Notes under the pieces: model-generated | Database searches by the model: none | What the model was told of the DNA's origin: nothing | The model's input: the letters and a program-made list of their open reading frames with translations, nothing else | Made by a program: the position numbers and the translations under genes | Shown: piece by piece, positions 1 to 7,060 of the stretch | Layout of the letters: each line of letters begins with the position of its first letter | How positions within the stretch are numbered: position 1 is the first letter of the stretch | DNA from: JBOGJG01 sp050747825 | GTDB taxonomy: Bacteria > Acidobacteriota > UBA6911 > RPQK01 > JBOGJG01 | Length of the DNA stretch: 28,380 nucleotides | NCBI GenBank assembly: GCA_050747825.1 | Contig: JBOGJG010000021.1 | Coordinates: 1-28,380 of the forward strand | Reading direction: 5' to 3'

Positions 1-210
1 GTGTTAGCCCGGATATCTCCCCAAGTGATTCGGAAAAACCTAAAGAGGACATTGTCATTCGGGCGTCAAAGAGGCTGCTCATTTAATGTGCCTCCATTCG
101 TCTTTTAACAAAACTCTTTTTAGGGAAGTCGTGAAGGTTCATAGATGATCTCATAGGTGATCGTGCTGCCCTCGGGTCTTGCTCGATCCTCCGGACTCTC
201 CCGCCAAATC

Positions 211-240
211 GTCGCGGGTTAGATTCCCGTCTCCCGCTCC
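211..240 (+). pseudogene. 3' fragment of a tRNA-Gly gene (T arm plus acceptor strand)
   Basis: The stretch has a five-base-pair T stem (GCGGG with CCCGT, one G-T pair) around a seven-base loop TTAGATT, followed by CTCCCGCTCC, the usual 3' acceptor end of bacterial tRNA-Gly. The matching 5' acceptor GCGGGAG and a D arm are not visible upstream, and the normally invariant C of the TTCGA loop is an A. I read this as a remnant, possibly left by integration or deletion at a tRNA gene. The bases just before it (ccgccaa) could be a decayed GCC anticodon loop, but its stem does not pair well. Confidence 0.5.
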
Positions 241-362
241 CTGTTTTAAACAACTTACGGTCACCAACTCACTCCGATTGTGCGGAGCACCAGGCGGCCG
301 GGTCATTTCTAGACGCTGTCGCAAGCGATAAGTCGTTCGTTATCTGTGAGCTGGTCGTCGGT

Positions 363-392
363 TTCGACATTTTGGGAAAGTTGCCGTAAAAT
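363..392 (+). promoter_or_regulatory. Putative promoter of the enolase-superfamily gene
   Basis: TTCGAC at 363-368 and TAAAAT at 387-392 are separated by 18 bases and resemble sigma-70 -35 and -10 boxes. Transcription would start about 30 bases before the ATG at 428, leaving room for the AGGAGG ribosome binding site at 415-420. Confidence 0.4.
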
Positions 393-427
393 TGAGGTCT
401 TCCCACAGGCAAAAAGGAGGACCTGGC

Positions 428-1693
428 ATGAAACTCGATCGTCGTCTCTTTGTTGGATTATTGGCCGGCGGGGGCGCCGGCGCTTTAGCTGGATGCGACT
501 CGACCGGTCAGCAGGTTCAGGCCGTGCCGGATCAATCGGGACTTACGGACGAAGAGCTGATCCGCGCCGCCGAGACCCCCATTCTCAGGCTGGACGGGAT
601 CGATTCGCCCCTTATCATCGATTCCCTTCGTCTGCTGAAGAAGGACGATGAATACTTCGTCCACGTCCGATCGAAGGACGGCGCCGAGGGGATTTCCGTC
701 ACCAATTCACGCGCCTCTTACCTGTATCCGATTCTCCAGGAGCTGGTATTCCCCTTTTTCATTGGCAAGGACGCCCGCAAACTAGAATCCGAGCTGCTCT
801 TCGAGCTTTACCGCCACAGGAGCAACTACAAGCTACAGGGGATCGGCCTGTGGTGCCCGCAGGCCTGGACCGAATTTGCCCTGCTCGACCTGCTGGGCCG
901 TGTGGCCAATCGGTCTATGGGAGAGATCCTGGGCGGGACCGTGCGCAGCGAGGTTCCCTTTTACATCGCCAGCGGCCGGCGTGACTCCACTCCTGAAGAA
1001 GAAGTGGAATACCTGCAGAGCCTAGTGGAAGAAACGGGCGCCGGGGCGGTCAAATTCCGTGTGGGCGGACGAATGAGCCGAAATGCCGATTCTCTGGCCG
1101 GCCGGACCGAGAACCTGATCCGGCTCTCGCGCAAGGTGCTGGGCGATTCCATCGACCTTCACGCCGACGCCAACAGTTCCTACGATCCGGAGCACGCCGT
1201 CCAGATCGGCCGCTTACTGGAGGAGGTCAACGCGGTTTACTTCGAGGAGCCCTGCCCCTTCGATCACCTCCAGGACACCAAGAAAGTCACCGATGCACTG
1301 ACCATCCCCGTGGCGCTCGGCGAGCAGGAGTACAGCCAACGGCGTTTTCTCTGGATCATCCGGGACCGGATGGCCGATATCGTTCAGCCCGACCTCCAGT
1401 ATTACGGCGGTATGATTCGCTCGATCCGCGTGGCGCGCATGGCGGCTCTGGCCAAAATGCCCACTACCGTTCACATCTCGGGTGGATTCGGCTTCATCTA
1501 CATGCTTCACTTCGCTTCCGTGACACTGGACATCGGCAAGTACCAGGAGTACAAGCGCGGCCTGGAGCGCTACAATCCCTGGTTCACTACGCCCGTGGAG
1601 GTCCGCCAAGGCAAATTCACGGTACCGGGCGGACCGGGAGTGGGAATTGCGGACATCGCGGCGGTGCTCAAAGGAGCCGAGGTGCTTATCTAG
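428..1693 (+). CDS. Exported enolase-superfamily enzyme (mandelate racemase/muconate lactonizing type), lipoprotein
   Basis: The 421-residue product should be an acid-sugar dehydratase, racemase or related enzyme that abstracts an alpha proton from a carboxylate substrate with Mg2+. Visible landmarks in barrel order are KFR, the metal ligands in HADAN, FEEP and GEQE, then QPD and HISGG, which supply the Asp-His dyad of the mandelate racemase group. The N-terminus has RR followed by a hydrophobic stretch and LAGC, so it looks like a twin-arginine or Sec lipoprotein signal with Cys23 as the lipidated residue. That is unusual for a superfamily that is mostly cytoplasmic. The start at 428 is chosen because AGGAGG lies 7 bases upstream; an in-frame start at 392 would spoil the signal. 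The substrate cannot be told. The gene stands alone. Confidence 0.85.
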   Translation: MKLDRRLFVGLLAGGGAGALAGCDSTGQQVQAVPDQSGLTDEELIRAAETPILRLDGIDSPLIIDSLRLLKKDDEYFVHVRSKDGAEGISVTNSRASYLYPILQELVFPFFIGKDARKLESELLFELYRHRSNYKLQGIGLWCPQAWTEFALLDLLGRVANRSMGEILGGTVRSEVPFYIASGRRDSTPEEEVEYLQSLVEETGAGAVKFRVGGRMSRNADSLAGRTENLIRLSRKVLGDSIDLHADANSSYDPEHAVQIGRLLEEVNAVYFEEPCPFDHLQDTKKVTDALTIPVALGEQEYSQRRFLWIIRDRMADIVQPDLQYYGGMIRSIRVARMAALAKMPTTVHISGGFGFIYMLHFASVTLDIGKYQEYKRGLERYNPWFTTPVEVRQGKFTVPGGPGVGIADIAAVLKGAEVLI

Positions 1694-1736
1694 CCTGGAT
1701 AAGCCTGGATAATTCATAAATTCTCTGCTGCGGGGC

Positions 1737-1796
1737 CGGAAATATCTGCAGGCCCACAATCTGAAGCCTCATCGTGTGGAGAGATTCAAGCTGTCA
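1737..1796 (+). mobile_element. Remnant of an IS630-family transposase
   Basis: One frame reads RKYLQAHNLKPHRVERFKLS, which matches the segment linking the helix-turn-helix to the catalytic domain in IS630 transposases (typically W..HgLkPHrv.tFKlS). The frame loses resemblance right after, and no inverted repeats or DDE residues are present. It is a short scrap immediately downstream of the enolase-family gene. The identification rests on this motif only. Confidence 0.5.
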
Positions 1797-1874
1797 CGCC
1801 ACAGTCTCACTGAAGATCGAGGGCGCCGTCATCTCAACGATAACGGCGACCCGCCTAAAAGGGAATTAGAGATT

Positions 1875-2153
1875 TCAGGTTTTCTTATGCTCCACGTTAT
1901 GGCAGACGGTGCACAGAGTGATTAGATTTTCTTCTATGTTGGGTCCACCGCGTGCGTGGTGTTTAAGAGGGTGCAACTCCAAATGCCGGGGATCACCTCG
2001 ATTCCATTCGTCATGGCTCCAGTTGCACTTCCTGCATTGATATCGGTCTCTCCTTAGAACTTCGCGCCGTATCTCATCCGGGATGTGCCGATCATGCTCG
2101 GGACTCTGGGGCCGTCGCCAATACCAATACAACTCAAAGCAGGGAAACGCCAA
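1875..2153 (-). CDS. Small HNH endonuclease domain protein, possibly a fragment
   Basis: The 92-residue product carries a complete HNH nuclease core: RREVLRRDRYQCRKCNW at residues about 29-45 with the first zinc-binding Cys pair, LELHPLKHHARGG with the active-site histidines, then ENLITLCTVCHNVEH with the Asn, the second Cys pair and the last His. Such domains cut DNA non-specifically or serve in restriction, homing and mobile elements. It starts at TTG with no clear ribosome binding site, and the first 25 residues look unlike the family, so it may be the tail of a larger nuclease that was truncated. It begins 19 bases after the PhoD-like gene ends, on the same strand. Confidence 0.6.
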   Translation of the reverse strand: MAFPCFELYWYWRRPQSPEHDRHIPDEIRREVLRRDRYQCRKCNWSHDEWNRGDPRHLELHPLKHHARGGPNIEENLITLCTVCHNVEHKKT

Positions 2154-2172
2154 CCGAGGATCCGGGCCCGCG

Positions 2173-3828
2173 TTATTTCGGGTGCGACAACTGGCTCAGC
2201 TTCAGCGTGAGCGAGTGGACTACCTCGTTGTCGATGTTGACGATCTGGTAACTGACCTCGGGATCCGGCCTGGCCGTGTCGAAGGTCAGCAATCCGAAAG
2301 AGCACTTCTCGTTGTAACCGAATAAAGCCTTCGGCATGAGCTGGTGAGTGTGGACGTTAGTCAGCCTGGAGCTTTGAAATTCGTAGAGATCGTACCCATC
2401 AGGGCGCTCGATCTTCCAGGCATCTGAACGGTGCCGGTCGGCGGCAATAATGAAGACACCGTCAATTTTATTCTCCTCCAGGAAAGAGAAGATCTCCTCA
2501 CGTTCCTGCGCATAGCCGTCCCAGGTGTCGCGACTGCCCGGCTTCGTCCCCGAAGCCATGGGAACATCAGACGCAATGATCTTAAAAGTAGCGTTGGACG
2601 ACTTAAGCCTGTTAAAGAGCCAGGCTTTCTGAACGGGTCCCAGCATGCTGGGATTCTCAGTGCGTGGATCGGTTCGATAGTAGCGACCGTCCAGCATGAA
2701 GAAGTCCACGTCGGCAATGGAAAAATCAAACCAGCAGCCCGGCTGACTTCGGCCTCCTCCGTAATAGGGGTTGTTCCAGTTATCGCGAAACAGTTCCCAG
2801 ACCGGAACTTTCCAGGCGGGTGTTTCCACCTCGGGGCCGCCCCAGCCGTCATTGACGGTAAAATCATGGTCATCCCAGATGGCGAAAATAGCCGAGGAAG
2901 CGGTAACGGCACGGTATTCGGGACGGGATTGGCGCCGGTAGTAGCAATACTGTTGAACAGCCGGCATTTCGGGATGGTCGATGTAGACATTGTCTCCCAG
3001 TTGCAAAAAGGCCGGGAGATGATGTGAAGCGATGGTCGTCCAAATGCGCTCGTACCATGGAGTGTAGCCGGCTCCGCCGCCAAATCCCACCTGAAAGGCA
3101 GCCGGACTGCCTTCGGCCGGAAAGGTGCGAAACGACCACTGCTGCGGCTGCTCTTCCCCGTCTATCGTCAGCTTGTAATGATAATCAGTATCAGCCTGGA
3201 GACCGCTTACCGAGACGACCGCTGTGAAATCGTCGCCCGCCCTGCTATTCACTACGTCCGACTGAAGCGGATCCGTCATATCTTGCGATGGGCTGACCAT
3301 CACCTGCACAGGAACTTCATGCGCCGTGCGCACCCAGAATCGGGCGCTCCTGTCTGTAACGTCCCCGAGCAGAGGGCCGTGCAGAAGCTCCCTTTCACGC
3401 TCTTGCGCCAGTTCCTGAAACCCAGGGCTTTCCCCCAGCGGCCTCAGCAACTCACGGGGACCGGCCAGGAAGCGCTCGATGGGCAGACTCGCCTCGACGG
3501 CCCGCCTGGCATAATCCAGAGCTGTATCGATGTCGCCCTTCTGAGCGTAGGCCACGGCCAGTCCATAGAGCGACTCCAGATCGGCGCGGTAAGTTTGAAG
3601 ATACTGACTGAAGTGCTGAATTGCGGCGTCAGCGTTCCCCTCCACGATCCGGGCGATGGCATTCCTGTTTTGCTGCTTGTAGGCCTCCGACTGCTGCTCG
3701 GGCGGGTAAGACTCCTGACTGAAATCTTCCCGATCAGTAAGCTCATCATGCGTGACACCAGGGTCAGCGCAGGCAATCATCAGTGACGCGGCAGTTACGA
3801 GTATTGAGACTGTTCGTTGAGGATGCAT
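2173..3828 (-). CDS. PhoD-like alkaline phosphatase with N-terminal TPR region
   Basis: The 551-residue protein is a probable secreted metallophosphatase of the PhoD family, which releases phosphate from phosphomono- or diesters. A signal peptide ends near Cys20 (SLMIAC), suggesting a lipoprotein. Residues about 50-125 form TPR-like helices (AIQHFSQYLQTYRADLESLY). A Fn3-like PhoD N-domain follows (ARFWVRTAHEVPVQV...YHYKL), then the catalytic domain with QLGDNVYID, AIWDDHDFTVND and IIAADRHRSD, which supply metal ligands. Most PhoD proteins lack the TPR front end, so this may be a fusion that anchors or partners the enzyme. The gene starts 2 bases after the small membrane protein upstream, which implies translational coupling. 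Acidobacterial PhoD enzymes often bear on phosphate scavenging. Confidence 0.85.
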   Translation of the reverse strand: MHPQRTVSILVTAASLMIACADPGVTHDELTDREDFSQESYPPEQQSEAYKQQNRNAIARIVEGNADAAIQHFSQYLQTYRADLESLYGLAVAYAQKGDIDTALDYARRAVEASLPIERFLAGPRELLRPLGESPGFQELAQERERELLHGPLLGDVTDRSARFWVRTAHEVPVQVMVSPSQDMTDPLQSDVVNSRAGDDFTAVVSVSGLQADTDYHYKLTIDGEEQPQQWSFRTFPAEGSPAAFQVGFGGGAGYTPWYERIWTTIASHHLPAFLQLGDNVYIDHPEMPAVQQYCYYRRQSRPEYRAVTASSAIFAIWDDHDFTVNDGWGGPEVETPAWKVPVWELFRDNWNNPYYGGGRSQPGCWFDFSIADVDFFMLDGRYYRTDPRTENPSMLGPVQKAWLFNRLKSSNATFKIIASDVPMASGTKPGSRDTWDGYAQEREEIFSFLEENKIDGVFIIAADRHRSDAWKIERPDGYDLYEFQSSRLTNVHTHQLMPKALFGYNEKCSFGLLTFDTARPDPEVSYQIVNIDNEVVHSLTLKLSQLSHPK

Positions 3829-3830
3829 AA

Positions 3831-4091
3831 TCAGCTCCGCCCGGCTTTACGGGTTGACTGATAGATCAAGACGAGGGCCAGGGCCACCCCGATTAGCAGG
3901 CCTGAAAGATAACGATTACCGAAGAGCAGATAGCTCCAGAGCTCTCCATTGTGAAGGCCCACCAGAACTTCTTTAAGCTGCTCCGAGTACCAGCCCGGCC
4001 GGTCATCCAGAGGACGAAAGTAAAGGAGAATCCCGGTAACAGCCGTTAGACAGAAATGAACTGTCGTGAAACGGTAGAACCAGGCTTTCAT
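3831..4091 (-). CDS. Small PepSY-associated-type membrane protein
   Basis: The 86-residue product has two membrane segments, residues about 7-24 (TTVHFCLTAVTGILLYF) and 60-80 (YLSGLLIGVALALVLIY), with a loop containing WYSEQLKEVLVGLHNGE. The pattern (TGILLYFRP, then LHNGE, then RYLSGLLIG) resembles the membrane part of PepSY-domain proteins, but the PepSY domain itself is missing. It is the first gene of a two-gene unit with the PhoD-like phosphatase 2 bases downstream. Its role is unknown; assisting the phosphatase at the membrane is only a guess. A TATAGT sequence lies 11 bases before the ATG and could be a -10 box with a very short leader. Confidence 0.6.
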   Translation of the reverse strand: MKAWFYRFTTVHFCLTAVTGILLYFRPLDDRPGWYSEQLKEVLVGLHNGELWSYLLFGNRYLSGLLIGVALALVLIYQSTRKAGRS

Positions 4092-4183
4092 TTCAGGAGC
4101 GAACTATATAACACAGGGGGGATCATCGCAAAGCACCAGCACGAGAAAATAATGACTTTACTGCGTGCCGCTGCCCGGCTGAT

Positions 4184-4256
4184 ACTGACCACTGACCGGC
4201 TGACCGCTGACCACCTTCGAGCTGGTTAGCGGTCAGCTTGTGGTACGGGCAAAGCC
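4184..4256 (+). repeat. Dispersed inverted-repeat element, copy A
   Basis: The sequence pairs CTGACCGCTGACC with GGTTAGCGGTCAG around a short loop and ends in GTGGTACGGGCAAAGCC. The first 29 bases recur at 22189-22217 with three transitions and the last 22 recur at 22274-22295 with two, so this is a genuine repeated element of unknown class (REP- or MITE-like). It lies in the gap between the PhoD unit and the beta-barrel ORF. Confidence 0.75.
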
Positions 4257-4300
4257 CACAGCACATCACCACCGTCACAGACCGTGGGTTTCCAGGGTGA

Positions 4301-4807
4301 CTAAAAAATCACGCTGTAGCTGATTCCGGGATCGCGACCCCGAATCAGGAGAAGTGAAAAATGATGCTGCCGCAATGAGAGATTTAACGTCGGGTGGATG
4401 TGCACCCCGTCAAAGATGACAAGAGCGCTGAGGCGCTCCGTGAAGCCCACGCTCAGGCCTCCGATGGGACGCAGCCGATCCTCATAGGTGCCATACGCCA
4501 GTCCTGCGTAAGGGGCAATGGGTAATTTCAATTCGCGCTGTAGATTTTTGCTGACCGTAGCGTAAAAAGACTGCCCCGAAGGGGTGCCGATTCGATCGGA
4601 ACTGGTACCCAGCATTAGAGCCGGCCGCCGCTCCGTTTCCGGGATGGCCAGCCAGTTGGCCAGAGGACTCACCTTGCCTGCGCGGGGATTGTATTCGATG
4701 CCGGCCGAGAGTCCGGTCAGGAACTGGTAGGTAAATGTGGTACGGACGCTGGCCCGGGGGATCTGGTTGGAGACCAGGCGAAGACCGAAGGCCCAGGGCT
4801 GCCGCAT
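4301..4807 (-). CDS. Outer-membrane beta-barrel protein, probably N-terminally truncated
   Basis: The 168 residues show alternating polar and hydrophobic strands (ASVRTTFTYQFLTGLSAGIEY, PYAGLAYGTYEDRLRPIGGLSVGF, HFSLLLIR) and end in ISYSVIF, a terminal Phe as in outer-membrane proteins. There is no signal peptide: the first residues after the ATG at 4807 are already barrel-like. The reading frame is the same as that of the thioredoxin gene upstream and is separated from it by two TGA codons (4858-4856 and 4849-4847) that lie within a repeat-like sequence. The ORF may therefore be the remainder of a longer secreted protein, or of a gene whose start was lost when the repeat arrived. The family is not recognised. 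Confidence 0.55.
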   Translation of the reverse strand: MRQPWAFGLRLVSNQIPRASVRTTFTYQFLTGLSAGIEYNPRAGKVSPLANWLAIPETERRPALMLGTSSDRIGTPSGQSFYATVSKNLQRELKLPIAPYAGLAYGTYEDRLRPIGGLSVGFTERLSALVIFDGVHIHPTLNLSLRQHHFSLLLIRGRDPGISYSVIF

Positions 4808-4823
4808 CTCGTGTCCCGCCCCG

Positions 4824-4860
4824 CTGACCGCGCGGCCTTCGCCCGGTCAAAGCGGTCAAC
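4824..4860 (+). repeat. Possible third copy (C) of the dispersed repeat
   Basis: CTGACCGCGCGGCC, then CCGGTCAAAGCGGTCA, parallels the core of copy B (CTGACCGCTGGCC, then CCGGTCAGCGGTCA) and forms a similar hairpin. It lacks the GTGGYACGGGCAAAGCC tail. It covers the junction between the thioredoxin and barrel ORFs and supplies both in-frame TGA stops there. Confidence 0.4.
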
Positions 4861-5509
4861 TGGGGACCGTCGAAGCGCCTTCCAGCCCCACCGTCTGGTG
4901 GGTGTGCTCCTCATCCTCGTGGTGTTCATGGCCGTGCTCCTCCTGCTCCGAAGTCTGTTCAAAATTATCAATTCGGGCGGGAGGCGCCGGAGAGCTGCGG
5001 TCGCCCAGCAGCCACTCCAGATAGTTCTCCAGATCGCTTTCAGCGGCCACTCCCAGGATGCGCCCGGCGATACGGCCGTCCCGGTCCACGATGACGGTGA
5101 CCGGCAAGACGCCCGGCATCCCAAGCGCTTCCAGATGTTCGGTGGTCGCGCCAACCCAGACCGGGAAAGTAATCCCCAGGCGCTCGACGAAGGATGGAAT
5201 TCGTGCCTGCGTGCTCTCGTCATCTGCGGAAGCCCCGATCACCTGAACCCCGCGATCCTGGTATCGTCTCTGCATCTCGACCAGCAGAGGCATTTCCTCC
5301 AGACAGGGGGCACACCAGGTCGCCCAGAAGTTGAGGATAACGATCTTGCCTTGAAACTCCTTCAGGGAGTGCCGGGCACCGTCCAGATCCTTCAGCTCGA
5401 GCCGCGCTGTCTCCTGGCCGGCCGCCGCCACAGTCAAGGTCAGGACAAGCGCCGGCAGTGCGGCTGCCAAGCTCACCACGACCCGGCCGGCGACTCTGAA
5501 TCTTCTCAT
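4856..5509 (-). CDS. TlpA/ResA-type thioredoxin-fold protein with a histidine-rich tail
   Basis: This 217-residue exported protein should reduce disulfides outside the cytoplasm, for example in cytochrome c maturation or metal-protein assembly. A signal peptide spans residues about 1-30. The redox centre is WCAPC (Cys66, Cys69) after KIVILNFWAT, and the cis-proline loop is LPVTVIVDRDG. The last 30 residues hold seven His and many Glu/Asp (EEHGHEHHEDEEHTHQ), a likely metal-binding extension not usual in the family. The stop falls in a repeat-like hairpin, so the native C-terminus may have been longer. A TATAGT hexamer ends 6 bases before the ATG with no Shine-Dalgarno, fitting a leaderless transcript. 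Confidence 0.85.
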   Translation of the reverse strand: MRRFRVAGRVVVSLAAALPALVLTLTVAAAGQETARLELKDLDGARHSLKEFQGKIVILNFWATWCAPCLEEMPLLVEMQRRYQDRGVQVIGASADDESTQARIPSFVERLGITFPVWVGATTEHLEALGMPGVLPVTVIVDRDGRIAGRILGVAAESDLENYLEWLLGDRSSPAPPARIDNFEQTSEQEEHGHEHHEDEEHTHQTVGLEGASTVPS

Positions 5510-5515
5510 TGCTTA

Positions 5516-5521
5516 ACTATA
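5516..5521 (-). promoter_or_regulatory. -10-like box of the TlpA-type gene, leaderless arrangement
   Basis: Read on the minus strand, TATAGT is followed by TAAGCA and then the ATG. A -10 box at this distance puts the transcription start at or next to the A of ATG, so the message would have no leader. No convincing -35 was found. Confidence 0.35.
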
Positions 5522-5707
5522 TCAAATCTCGATCTGCGCAGGCGGGGCGCTCCGATCGAGACAAGCAGCGAAGGCGGCTCAGCAGTTGGATGAGTCAATG
5601 GCCATATTTGGAACGGCTGCAAGCGAGGAAATCGAATTGTCCTGGCATTGAAGAGCCGGCATTCCTTTCGTCGCGAGGATCTCACCCACGAATGAACAGA
5701 GGCGTGC

Positions 5708-6229
5708 TCACGGCGAAAGCAACTCTTCGAGGGCCAGACGGGTCTTCGGGAGCAGCTCGGCCTCATTAAAGTACTGTGTGACGATCGCGAGAGCCTCGTC
5801 GGCGCTCCGGATGTTCAGGTGACGCAGCAGGTAGCGCACGTCGTCGAGGTCGTGAAACTCCTCGCCAAGCCGCAGCGCCGCACACTTCATGGCCAAGAGA
5901 TACGCTGGTCGCGCGACGAAGACTCGGAGGTGGGAAAGCTCGAGGAACGCATCATACTCGCCATGCGGGCTGAGATACGCCTTGACAGCGTCGTTCAGCC
6001 AGGTGTCGGGTACCCCCGCTTGCGATGCAACACGTGCAGCCGCCTCCCGGACAACCTTTACCGGCTTGAAGAGCGCGCCGACATCCCGAGTTGCCTCGCG
6101 AGCATCAAGGGCGAGGCACATGACCGCCCCCCCCACAAGGTAGACCTCACCTTCCACATTCTGCCGGGCCAGCTCGGTGTCAAGGAGTTCGAAAAGGCGC
6201 AGGATGTCCGCCCTGGTCAGCTTAAACAT
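5708..6229 (-). CDS. DUF6036-type nucleotidyltransferase, toxin-like, with altered active site
   Basis: The 173-residue protein matches the minimal nucleotidyltransferases that often pair with small DNA-binding antitoxins: YLVGGAVMCLALDAREATRD at residues 30-49, then WLNDAVKAYLS and FHDLDDVRYLLRHLNI. In active members the strand after the GG motif carries Asp-x-Asp for metal binding. Here it reads D49-V50-G51, so the second Asp is Gly (GGC where GAC or GAT is expected, one base change). The protein may be inactive as a transferase. The gene starts 12 bases after the upstream gene on the same strand, and the two appear to be one operon. The toxin role is inferred from the arrangement. Confidence 0.7.
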   Translation of the reverse strand: MFKLTRADILRLFELLDTELARQNVEGEVYLVGGAVMCLALDAREATRDVGALFKPVKVVREAAARVASQAGVPDTWLNDAVKAYLSPHGEYDAFLELSHLRVFVARPAYLLAMKCAALRLGEEFHDLDDVRYLLRHLNIRSADEALAIVTQYFNEAELLPKTRLALEELLSP

Positions 6230-6241
6230 CAGTGTCTGCCG

Positions 6242-6733
6242 TCAGACGCGATCGCCCACAGTCGCGTCAACGAAGATATTCCGGCGCTTGAACGCGACGG
6301 GAGCAACCCGGAGCAGATAAGGGCGCAGGCCTCTGAGGGGCGTGGCGAAGAAAGGTTCATCGAGTGCTACCACTTCCCGCGTCCAGCTAGGCGGCTCGAA
6401 CCCCTTCTGGCGTGCGGCCTGCTCCACCATGGCCGCGACGTAATTCTGCGCCAGCGGTGAGAGCTCGCGAAGATCCGCATACTGCAACGCCTCCTCGAGC
6501 TCGATCGACGCCAGCCTGGCAAGAAAGTCGTTCAACTCAGCCAGCGCGACGCGGCGGTTCTCGTCCTTCCGAAGTAGGCGGAGGATCTGATCGAAGGTAG
6601 CCTGGTGCGGGGGCACAGCCCGCGAGAGGACGTAACTGGACAGATTCTGCCCGGCTCGGCGGGCTAGACGCTTGAGCGTTGCCTTTTCGCGGGGCGTGAC
6701 CCGGATCTGGATCTGTTGTGACCTGACAGCCAT
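6242..6733 (-). CDS. Ribbon-helix-helix (DUF1778-like) protein, putative antitoxin/repressor
   Basis: Residues about 6-45 (QIQIRVTPREKATLKRLARR...SSYVLSRAV) fit a CopG/DUF1778 ribbon-helix-helix DNA-binding domain. The remaining 115 residues are a longer C-terminal part that probably holds the partner protein. It is the first gene of the pair with the nucleotidyltransferase, the usual order for an antitoxin that represses its own operon. A good promoter lies just upstream and overlaps an imperfect palindrome, a likely operator for this protein. The length of 163 residues is greater than the roughly 90-100 of classical DUF1778 antitoxins. Confidence 0.65.
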   Translation of the reverse strand: MAVRSQQIQIRVTPREKATLKRLARRAGQNLSSYVLSRAVPPHQATFDQILRLLRKDENRRVALAELNDFLARLASIELEEALQYADLRELSPLAQNYVAAMVEQAARQKGFEPPSWTREVVALDEPFFATPLRGLRPYLLRVAPVAFKRRNIFVDATVGDRV

Positions 6734-6739
6734 AAAAGA

Positions 6740-6783
6740 AGCATGACACGAGAACGTAAAGTTGTCAATACGTATGTAATGAC
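6740..6783 (-). promoter_or_regulatory. Promoter and palindromic operator of the antitoxin-nucleotidyltransferase pair
   Basis: On the minus strand TTGACA (6768-6763) and CATGCT (6745-6740) are 17 bases apart, a near-ideal sigma-70 spacing, with the ATG 7 bases further at 6733. The plus-strand bases 6764-6783 form an imperfect palindrome (GTCAATACGT / ATGTAATGAC, about 8 of 10 pairs match) that overlaps the -35 box. Binding there by the ribbon-helix-helix protein would block the promoter. Confidence 0.5.
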
Positions 6784-6785
6784 AG

Positions 6786-7046
6786 TTGACCAGATTGTCA
6801 CAGGAGCTCTATCAGGTGGCCCGGGAGCGGAAGGAAAACGAACGGGAGGCGTTTTTGCGTGAAGCCTGCACAAGGGACGAGGCCATGCGCCGGGAAGTGG
6901 AGTCGCTGCCGGGCTACGATGGGCAGGCGGAAAGCTTCATTGAGTCTCCCGCCCTGGACCTGGCCGCCCGCGAGCTGGCTGAACAGGAAACTCTCTCCCT
7001 GATTTACGTCAGGCTTCACCCGCGCAGCAGCCTGTTATCCGACTGA
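6786..7046 (+). pseudogene. Remnant: N-terminus of an acidobacterial serine/threonine protein kinase
   Basis: The 86-residue ORF, starting at TTG, reads LYQVARERKENEREAFLREA, then CTRDEAMRREVESLPGYDGQ and ESFIESPALDLAARELAEQE. This is the recognisable lead segment of the Solibacter-type kinases (family pattern ERaaFL..aC..D..lRrEVesLL....a..FlesPA), which precedes the kinase domain. Here the frame ends about 15 residues later and no kinase domain follows: the convergent RRM gene begins at once. It is therefore a broken gene end. It supports an acidobacterial host. Confidence 0.65.
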
Positions 7047-7060
7047 CTCTGAGGACCCCA

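Noticed and set aside
1..210. Possible gene at the left edge of the window
   Set aside because: No open frame of useful length or recognisable motif on either strand.
1693..1712. Tandem copy of GCCTGGATAA after the enolase-family gene
   Set aside because: Only two copies of ten bases; probably a chance slippage event.
4847..4858. Reading through two TGA codons as selenocysteine to join thioredoxin and barrel
   Set aside because: Two TGAs in a non-conserved, repeat-like segment do not replace cysteines; truncation by a repeat is simpler.
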